Position numbers and translations under genes: made by a program. The notes beneath the pieces are model-generated. The model had not been told where the DNA came from, searched no databases, and saw only the letters and a list, made by a program, of their open reading frames with translations. Below, in pieces: positions 1 to 4,709 of a stretch of DNA of 7,868 nt (position 1 is the stretch's first letter; the number at the start of each line of letters is the position of its first letter). The stretch is from Acidobacteriota bacterium (GTDB lineage Bacteria > Acidobacteriota > Terriglobia > Bryobacterales > Bryobacteraceae), in contig JAFDVT010000110.1 in the NCBI GenBank assembly GCA_018268875.1, positions 1 through 7,868 on the forward strand. The letters are read 5' to 3'.

Positions 1-757
1 CGTGGAACGTCGCGCCGGGGCGATGGAAAATGCGCAGGGCGGCACGCTGTTCCTGGATGAATTGGGCGAGATGCCCGCGGCCATGCAGGCCAAACTCCTG
101 CGCGTCTTGGAAGATCTGCGGTTCCGCAGAATTGGCGGAAAAGTGGAGATTCAGGCGGATGTACGCATCCTGGCCGCCACCAATCGCGATCCGCTCAAGG
201 CGATCAAGGATGGCAAACTGCGCGAGGACCTGTACTACCGGCTAAACGTGTTCCAGATCCATTTGCCTCCGCTGCGCGAGCGCAAAGAAGATATCCCGCT
301 GATTGTCGACGCGATGCTGGTGATGATGAATCGCAAGCACGAAACGAAGGTACCGAGCGCGAGTCCGGCGTTTTTGGATGCGCTTGCCGAACTGCCGTGG
401 GAAGGCAACGTTCGCGAACTTCGCAACGTCGTGGAGCGAGCGGTGATTATTGCGGGCGACGTCCCGCTCGAGCCCAAGCATATTGGGCACGGTTACCGCC
501 GGCCGGCCGCCGCGGCGGACCCCAAGCCCGAACGTAGCGAGGCGGCGGAACAGCCCGGCCGCGTCGGCGTCGACGTGGGGATGACGATCGACGAAGCGGA
601 GCGGCTCTTGATTGAGGCGACGCTGGAACATACCGGCAACAACAAAACTCGAGCGGCCTCGATTCTGGGGATTTCTACCAAGACGCTGCACGTCAAGCTT
701 CGCCAATACCGTCTGGAAGAAAGCGCGGCGGGCGAGGAAGAGGCGGTAGATGCCTAG
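1..757 (+). CDS. Sigma-54-dependent (NtrC-family) response regulator, C-terminal part; 5' end outside window
   Basis: This is a bacterial enhancer-binding protein, an AAA+ ATPase that remodels sigma-54 RNA polymerase at -24/-12 promoters. The frame is read from base 2 and is open at the left edge. Counting from the first full codon, 251 residues are visible: Walker B (LFLDE, 16-20), sensor I (AATNRD, 58-63), the arginine-finger region (R74 and R80), sensor II (GNVREL, 135-140), a linker rich in Ala, Pro and charge (about 166-190), and a Fis-type helix-turn-helix (about 195-238, with NNKTRAASILGISTKTLHVKL-like spacing). Walker A, the GAFTGA loop and any receiver domain would lie upstream, so calling it a response regulator rather than another activator type depends on the kinase that follows. 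The TAG stop overlaps the start of that kinase by 8 bases, implying translational coupling. The ATPase and DNA-binding assignments are secure. Confidence 0.95.
   Translation, partial: VERRAGAMENAQGGTLFLDELGEMPAAMQAKLLRVLEDLRFRRIGGKVEIQADVRILAATNRDPLKAIKDGKLREDLYYRLNVFQIHLPPLRERKEDIPLIVDAMLVMMNRKHETKVPSASPAFLDALAELPWEGNVRELRNVVERAVIIAGDVPLEPKHIGHGYRRPAAAADPKPERSEAAEQPGRVGVDVGMTIDEAERLLIEATLEHTGNNKTRAASILGISTKTLHVKLRQYRLEESAAGEEEAVDA
734..743 (+). promoter_or_regulatory. Ribosome binding site of the histidine kinase, inside the regulator gene
   Basis: The purine run GAGGAAGAGG ends 6 bases before the ATG at 750. It lies within the last codons of the upstream regulator and supports this start, and hence the 8-base overlap of the two genes. 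Confidence 0.6.
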
Positions 758-1448
758 CAGCGTCGAAGGTGTCGCCTGCCACCGGTTTGTGCAGGCGTTC
801 GCGCATGATTTGCGGCAGCATCTACGGGCGATTTCGGTGGCCGCGCAGCGCATCCAGAGGCACGGCGGCGAGGCGCTGGATCCGGTGATCGGCGCGCGCC
901 TCGATGAGGTGCTGTCGGCGGTCCAACGGCAGGAACAACTGATCACGAGCGCCGTGGATTATGGCGAGGCAACGGAGCCTCCCACGGGCAGCATGATGCC
1001 GTTGTCGCTGGTGCTGCAGACGGCCTGCTTGCGCGTGGACGAATTCCGCAAGGCGCGCGAGGGCGCGATTCAAATGCCCGAAAGCGGCAACATTCCGGCG
1101 GTGAAGATTCCGTCGGGGCTCGCGAAGGCGTTCGAGAAGATTTTGCACAACGGTCTGAAGTTCTGTCCCGCTGGCGAGCAACCGAAGCTGACGGTGACCA
1201 TCGACGATGACCCGGACACTGCGGTTCGCATCGAGTTCGCCGATCGCGGCGTGGGCATCGAGGCGGCGTACCGGGAGCGCGTCTTTGAGCCGTTTCAAAA
1301 GCTGCAGCCGGGTGAGTTTCCGGGAACCGGAATGGGGCTTTCGATTGCGAAAAACATGATCGAAGCCGCCGGCGGGAACATTGCCATCGCCGATCGTTCG
1401 GATGGCGGGCGCGGGACTACGGTGGCCGTCCAGATTCCGCACCAGTAA
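750..1448 (+). CDS. Small cytoplasmic histidine kinase without a sensor domain
   Basis: The 232-residue protein has only a dimerisation/phosphoacceptor helix pair and an ATP-binding HATPase_c domain. Candidate phosphoacceptor is His19 in AHDLRQHLRAI. The catalytic domain shows an N box (HNGLKF, Asn134), a G1 box (DRGVGI, Asp165/Gly167/Gly169), an F box (RVFEPF, 177-182) and a G2 box (GTGMGL, 192-197). The closing segment (IAKNMIEAAGGNI) is typical of phytochrome-type and bacteriophytochrome-related kinases. No signal peptide, membrane helix, PAS or GAF domain is visible, so it is probably soluble and takes its signal from a partner. It overlaps the sigma-54 regulator by 8 bases and is very likely co-translated with it as its cognate kinase or phosphatase. 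One oddity is that the nearly invariant proline of the H box is replaced by His24. Kinase family is secure; substrate and signal are unknown. Confidence 0.9.
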   Translation: MPSSVEGVACHRFVQAFAHDLRQHLRAISVAAQRIQRHGGEALDPVIGARLDEVLSAVQRQEQLITSAVDYGEATEPPTGSMMPLSLVLQTACLRVDEFRKAREGAIQMPESGNIPAVKIPSGLAKAFEKILHNGLKFCPAGEQPKLTVTIDDDPDTAVRIEFADRGVGIEAAYRERVFEPFQKLQPGEFPGTGMGLSIAKNMIEAAGGNIAIADRSDGGRGTTVAVQIPHQ

Positions 1449-1512
1449 CAAGAAAAGGGCCGCCCTGACAGTGGGGCAGCCCTTTTTTGCTTGTTGACTT
1501 CGCTTGTTACTG
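1443..1512. terminator. Bidirectional intrinsic terminator between convergent genes, inside a 10-base inverted repeat
   Basis: The core hairpin is AAAAGGGC (1453-1460), a C/A mismatch, then GCCC (1462-1465) pairing with GGGC (1474-1477), with an 8-base loop, closed by GCCC (1479-1482) and a run of six T (1483-1488). On the + strand this is a standard rho-independent terminator for the kinase transcript. On the - strand the U-run is only TTTTC, so termination of the OmpA-family transcript should be weaker, helped by the A:T part of the stem. The hairpin lies between CAGTAACAAG (1443-1452) and its exact reverse complement CTTGTTACTG (1503-1512). Each copy holds the last Gln codon and the TAA stop of one of the two genes. 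Confidence 0.85.
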
Positions 1513-3276
1513 AGCGCCGCTGGGCGAGTCACCATTGCTGATGATCGACCCGCTGACGATCAGTTCCACACGGCGGTTCTGCTGGCGGCCGGCTGCGGTG
1601 TTGTTGTCTGCCACCGGACGCGAATAACCGAAGCCCTGCGAGGTGATCGAACCAGACTCGATGCCCTGGCTGACGAGGTACTTGCGAACTTCATCGGCAC
1701 GCTGTTCCGACAGACGCTGGTTCAGCGCCATCCCGCCGGTGTTGTCAGTGTGGCCTTCCACCTCAAGCTTGAGGCCGGGGTGCGCAAGGACGATACCGGC
1801 GATCTTCGCGAGCTTTTCGCGAGCGCCCGACCGCAGCGTGTACTTGCCGGTGTCGAACAACACATCCGACATGTTGACGATCAGGCCGCGGGCCGTTTCG
1901 CGAGTGGCGAGGATCATGTTGAACTGGCGAACGAGTTCCTGGCGCATGCGTGTGCGTTCGGCATCGGCGCGCTGTGCGTCTTCACGAGCCTTGGCAGCGG
2001 CCGCTTCAAGTTCGCGTTGACGAGCCTCCGCTTCGGCGCGCTGGCGGCCCATGTCGTCGTCACAGGCGCGCTGGTTCGCTTCGTTCTCGGCCGGGCCCCG
2101 CGCGGCGTGGGCTTCGAGGTGCTGGTGCTTCTGCCGCTCTGCTTCGAGATTGGCCGTCGCAATCCGGTTGCGCTCCGCTTCCATCGCAAGCTGACGTTCT
2201 TTTTCCGCGAGGGCGGCGGACGCCTGCTGCTGCTGGAGACGCGCGGCGCGTTCCGTTTCAAGCGCACGCTGCTGCGCCTCTACCTTGGCGCGAGCTTCGC
2301 GGGCCGCTTCCTGCTCGGCCAGGCGGCGCTGTTCGGCCTGACGGCGAGCGTCGTCGGCAAGCTGCGCTTCACGGCGTTCCGCGGCGGTGCGCTCCGCTTG
2401 AAGCGCGTCTTCTTCCGCCTTGCGGACGGAGATCAGGCGGGCGTCCTCGGCGAGCTGCGTGACATGGCGGGCGAGCGTCTGCACGCGCTTCTTATCGGAG
2501 GAGAACTTCATAAACGCTTCGGCGTTCTTCAGGTCGACTTCCGCCTTCTGCATCGTGTCCGCGGCATAGCGATTGGCCCCGGCGCTCTTGGCGACGGCCA
2601 TTGCCTGGCGGGCCTCCATCAAGTCCAGCGGGATGTTCTTGGCTTCACTGAGGCGGACCCGGTCGGCGGGCGGAAGATATTGCAGGTATCCGCCGCGTTT
2701 CACCAGTTCGTACTTGGTATCGATGGGCATGATGGTGCCCGTCGTCGTGCGATCGCCATTGGATTTGACCACGGCTTCGGCAACGACGTAATCGCTCGGC
2801 ATCGTGACCGCGTAGTAAGGTTCGGCGGTGACAATCATGCCGAAACTTTGTAATTCCGTAGCGGCCTGGAGGCGAGCGTCGTCGCCGTCCAGCATGAATT
2901 CGCCAAGGTTTTGCGGACGGCCCTCGGGCGTAATCGCCCACAGGACATACGTCAAAAAGCCTTCTCCAATCTCCGACGCCGGACGCAGCTTGTCGATGTA
3001 TGCGTCAATTTTGGTGGCGCCGGTTTTGCTGTCCACCTTGATTTCACCTTTTGCTTTGGGAGCGAGCGACGTGCCGGCAATGCCGACGACGGTGGACCCT
3101 TGGCGGTGGTGGTAATTAATAGCTTTTGTGGTGCGCGAAACGACGTCCACGCGGAAGACCACGGGAGCCTGGTCGGCGTTGTTGTTATTTGCTTGTGCAA
3201 AGGCCGGCGCGACGTTGCTGACAGCTAATATCGCGGCGGGGACAAGCGTTCGGATAGAAGCGTTGAATCGTACCAT
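1507..3276 (-). CDS. Exported OmpA-family protein with DUF4398-like segment and long coiled coil
   Basis: The 589-residue protein is predicted to anchor the envelope to peptidoglycan. It starts with a signal peptide (1-27, Arg3 and Arg9, a hydrophobic core, cleavage after AFA). Residues about 38-200 form a mostly beta-like globular region, with YVLWAITPEGRPQNLGEF (110-127) and a Gly/Thr-rich stretch, that I cannot assign firmly. Residues about 217-290 show the Ala-rich helical pattern of DUF4398. Residues about 285-450 are a charged Ala/Glu/Arg/Gln coiled coil. The C-terminus (about 465-577) is an OmpA domain with the peptidoglycan-binding signature EGHTDNTG (507-514), LSEQRADEV (522-530) and GRQQNRRVEL (563-572). 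No beta-barrel is present, so it is probably periplasmic. An in-frame TAG lies three codons before the ATG, which fixes the start. I see no clear Shine-Dalgarno. It converges on the kinase and diverges from the membrane-protein gene. Confidence 0.92.
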   Translation of the reverse strand: MVRFNASIRTLVPAAILAVSNVAPAFAQANNNNADQAPVVFRVDVVSRTTKAINYHHRQGSTVVGIAGTSLAPKAKGEIKVDSKTGATKIDAYIDKLRPASEIGEGFLTYVLWAITPEGRPQNLGEFMLDGDDARLQAATELQSFGMIVTAEPYYAVTMPSDYVVAEAVVKSNGDRTTTGTIMPIDTKYELVKRGGYLQYLPPADRVRLSEAKNIPLDLMEARQAMAVAKSAGANRYAADTMQKAEVDLKNAEAFMKFSSDKKRVQTLARHVTQLAEDARLISVRKAEEDALQAERTAAERREAQLADDARRQAEQRRLAEQEAAREARAKVEAQQRALETERAARLQQQQASAALAEKERQLAMEAERNRIATANLEAERQKHQHLEAHAARGPAENEANQRACDDDMGRQRAEAEARQRELEAAAAKAREDAQRADAERTRMRQELVRQFNMILATRETARGLIVNMSDVLFDTGKYTLRSGAREKLAKIAGIVLAHPGLKLEVEGHTDNTGGMALNQRLSEQRADEVRKYLVSQGIESGSITSQGFGYSRPVADNNTAAGRQQNRRVELIVSGSIISNGDSPSGAQ

Positions 3277-3437
3277 GCGGTTCTACAGAGCACGCCGCTC
3301 GCCACTCCGCGGCGGACCCCCGGTTTTGCACGATACGCCACTCTATATATGGAAAGCGCGGTCGCCGCGATGCTGGCGCTGGCGGAAAAAATGTTTAGTG
3401 GCGGGTAAATTTGTCTGGCGCCCTCCACAAACGCACT

Positions 3438-3453
3438 TGGTACGCCGCGTGCA
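3438..3453 (+). promoter_or_regulatory. Candidate sigma-54 (-24/-12) promoter of the stress-type membrane protein gene
   Basis: TGGTACGCCGCGTGCA matches the consensus TGGCACRNNNNTTGCW at all but two defined positions (C4 to T and T12 to G). The essential GG (3439-3440) and GC (3451-3452) are exactly 10 bases apart. If the C is -12, transcription starts near 3464, three bases before AGGAGG (3467-3472), giving a compact leader of about 19 bases. That geometry strengthens the call. It was found by eye; no matrix scan was done. Confidence 0.6.
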
Positions 3454-3466
3454 ATAACTTGCGTCG

Positions 3467-3472
3467 AGGAGG
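3467..3472 (+). promoter_or_regulatory. Perfect Shine-Dalgarno AGGAGG that sets the start at 3483
   Basis: AGGAGG lies 10 bases before the ATG at 3483. The frame is open further up, to a TTG at 3411, but that codon has no ribosome binding site and lies upstream of the candidate sigma-54 promoter, so the ATG is the start chosen. Confidence 0.85.
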
Positions 3473-3482
3473 AACTTTTTTC

Positions 3483-3959
3483 ATGACGCAACCAATTTCG
3501 ATCTGGGGTGTTTTTCAGAGCAGTGAAAGCGCGACACGCGCGTTGAATTTGTTGGAGCGCTCCGGATTCCGGGAGCCGCAAATTGCCGTTGAAAAGACGT
3601 TTCGTCACGCGCTGGCGCGCTTTGACTGGGAGCATGCTTTGTATGTCCGGCTGCCGGAAGGAATCGTGACGGGGTTTGCCGCGGGTTCCGTAATTGGCGC
3701 TCTCACAGGCTTGCTGGTCACCAACGGAAGTCCGCAGTTGCTTCCGATGGCTTTGTTTTTGTTGCTTGGAATGATCCTGGGCACGGTGCTCGGCGCATTG
3801 GCTGGCTTGGTGTACGCGAGGCTTGAGCCGTGGCTGGATCCATCGTCTGAAACGAATGCGGGAGGCGAGTTCGCGGTGGGCGTGCAATGTGACAACCTGG
3901 AATCAGAGGTTCAGGCGCGGAACGCGCTCGAGGAAGCGGGCGCACGACTGGTGCAGTAA
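3483..3959 (+). CDS. Small two-helix membrane protein, general stress protein 17M-like
   Basis: The 158-residue protein begins with an alpha/beta segment (ISIWGVFQSSESATRALNLL, about 5-36), the pattern of the heat-induced stress protein YflT / general stress protein 17M family: a beta strand, then a helix that pairs 'SESATRAL' with 'ERSGF'. Two Gly/Ala-rich membrane segments follow (about 61-80 and 86-112), with small-residue spacing typical of helix packing. A second strand-helix unit (FAVGVQCDNLESEVQARNALEEAGA, split across 130-154) resembles the C-terminal half of the same fold. Both soluble ends should face the same side, probably the cytoplasm. The family's molecular role is not established, and I infer only a stress-linked membrane function. 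The gene stands alone between a divergent OmpA-family gene and the TPR gene and carries its own -24/-12 promoter candidate. The fold assignment is by pattern only; the two membrane helices are clear. Confidence 0.8.
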   Translation: MTQPISIWGVFQSSESATRALNLLERSGFREPQIAVEKTFRHALARFDWEHALYVRLPEGIVTGFAAGSVIGALTGLLVTNGSPQLLPMALFLLLGMILGTVLGALAGLVYARLEPWLDPSSETNAGGEFAVGVQCDNLESEVQARNALEEAGARLVQ

Positions 3960-4052
3960 AACGGTTACGCCTCTGCCGCTCGAGTGTGAAAGAACTACCA
4001 GGAACCGGAAAAGTTCGCCCTGCAAGTGGCTTAAAACAGGACGCTAACGAAT

Positions 4053-4068
4053 TGGACCGCGAAGTGCA
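4053..4068 (+). promoter_or_regulatory. Candidate sigma-54 (-24/-12) promoter of the TPR / TamB-like operon
   Basis: TGGACCGCGAAGTGCA keeps the GG (4054-4055) and GC (4066-4067) 10 bases apart. It differs from TGGCACRNNNNTTGCW at positions 4, 5 and 12. It shares TTGG-N2-CGC-N3-GTGCAA-N-AA with the site at 3437-3457. The predicted start near 4079 lies six bases before AGGTGA (4085-4090), the same compact layout as the first site. Confidence 0.5.
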
Positions 4069-4084
4069 AGAAACAGTGTGGAAC

Positions 4085-4090
4085 AGGTGA
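4085..4090 (+). promoter_or_regulatory. Ribosome binding site favouring the start at 4098 over 4092
   Basis: AGGTGA ends 7 bases before the ATG at 4098 but only 1 base before the in-frame ATG at 4092. Spacing therefore favours 4098, which also gives a more typical signal peptide with Lys at position 2. Confidence 0.6.
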
Positions 4091-4097
4091 AATGAAT

Positions 4098-4685
4098 ATG
4101 AAACCACTGATCATTTTCGCGATCTGCGGCTTCTCCGCCATGGCGGACGACAACCTTACGTTGATCAACAACGGCAAGGCGGATCAGGCGATTTCGAACC
4201 TGAAGTCGCAGATCGCGGAGAACCCCAAAGACACCAAGGCGCACCAGTTGATGGCGCTCGCCTACCTGCGTCAGACCAAGTTGAGCGAGGCTGGCGAGGA
4301 AGCAAAGACAGCGCTTGATCTGGGGCCCGATTGCGCGGATGCGCATGTGGTGGCCGCTCGCGTCTCTATCGCAAAGCAGGATTTCGCGGCCGCGGGCGCG
4401 GAGCTCGACAAGGCTGCCTCGCTGGATCCCTCGAATTCCGAAATCACGTTGTACCGTGGCTCGCTCGCGCTGGCCCGCAAGGATTACAAGACAGCGGTGA
4501 ATTTTCTGGAATCGCACGTAAATGCGAACCCGGATGAACCGTTCGGCCACTACTATCTTGGATTGGCGCAGTACAATTTGAAGAAGCCGGATAAGACGGT
4601 GCAGCAGTTCCAGCGCTTCGTGTCGCTGGCTCCCGACACGCCGGAAGCGGCCCGCGTCGAATCGCTGCTGCGGACCCTTCGCTAG
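4098..4685 (+). CDS. Secreted five-repeat TPR protein
   Basis: The 195-residue protein has a short signal peptide (MKPLIIFAICGFSAMA, probable cleavage after Ala16) followed almost entirely by tetratricopeptide repeats. The repeat-ending prolines are at 43, 77, 111, 145 and 179, a strict 34-residue period. Repeat cores such as HQLMALAYLRQTKLSEAGEEA and HYYLGLAQYNLKKPDKTVQQF carry the usual W/L-G-Y-A-F pattern. Cys10 is not in a good lipobox (FAIC), so a soluble periplasmic protein is more likely than a lipoprotein. TPR arrays bind peptides or partner proteins, and the fold alone does not give a specific role. The next gene, a TamB/AsmA-like protein, starts 24 bases downstream with no terminator between, so the two are very likely one operon and possibly partners in envelope assembly. 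An in-frame ATG at 4092 is an alternative start. Confidence 0.9.
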   Translation: MKPLIIFAICGFSAMADDNLTLINNGKADQAISNLKSQIAENPKDTKAHQLMALAYLRQTKLSEAGEEAKTALDLGPDCADAHVVAARVSIAKQDFAAAGAELDKAASLDPSNSEITLYRGSLALARKDYKTAVNFLESHVNANPDEPFGHYYLGLAQYNLKKPDKTVQQFQRFVSLAPDTPEAARVESLLRTLR

Positions 4686-4709
4686 AAGCCTCCGGCCCAC
4701 AGCCGCACG

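Larger units (their letters stand above)
3277..3482. promoter_or_regulatory. Divergent intergenic region
   Basis: These 206 bases must hold the promoters of the OmpA-family gene (leftward) and the membrane-protein gene (rightward). Visible content: a GC inverted repeat CGCCGC-N10-GCGGCG (3293-3298 and 3309-3314), an AT patch CTATATATGG (3343-3352) that could be part of a leftward or rightward housekeeping promoter but has no convincing -35 partner, a short dyad CGCGG-TCG-CCGCG (3357-3369), a tandem CTGGCG pair (3373-3384), an AT-rich stretch around 3386-3412, and the -24/-12 element listed separately. There is no small gene with coding character. Confidence 0.6.

Noticed and set aside
2047..2127. 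A compensated frameshift pair in the OmpA-family coiled coil
   Set aside because: Reading the other two frames by hand gives Ser/Thr/Pro/Arg-rich translations or an early stop. The annotated frame keeps the Glu/Gln/Arg character best.
1504..2853. A 449-codon open frame on the + strand opposite the OmpA-family gene
   Set aside because: It mirrors the GC-biased codons of the real gene on the other strand. Its translation has no recognisable domain, while the - strand frame has a signal peptide and a complete OmpA domain.
3326..3338. A TGG...TGC sigma-54-like match on the - strand around GTGGCGTATCGTGCA
   Set aside because: The GG and GC are separated by 8 bases rather than 10, a spacing sigma-54 does not tolerate.
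3411..3482. N-terminal extension of the membrane protein to a TTG at 3411
   Set aside because: There is no ribosome binding site at 3411, AGGAGG at 3467-3472 points to 3483, and the extension would cover the promoter candidate. The added residues do not fit the family pattern.
3992..4016. GAAC repeats and a GAAC-N7-GTTC dyad about 70 bases before the predicted TPR-operon start, as an activator site
   Set aside because: The position would suit an enhancer-binding site, but the half-sites are only four bases long and nothing similar occurs upstream of the promoter at 3438.
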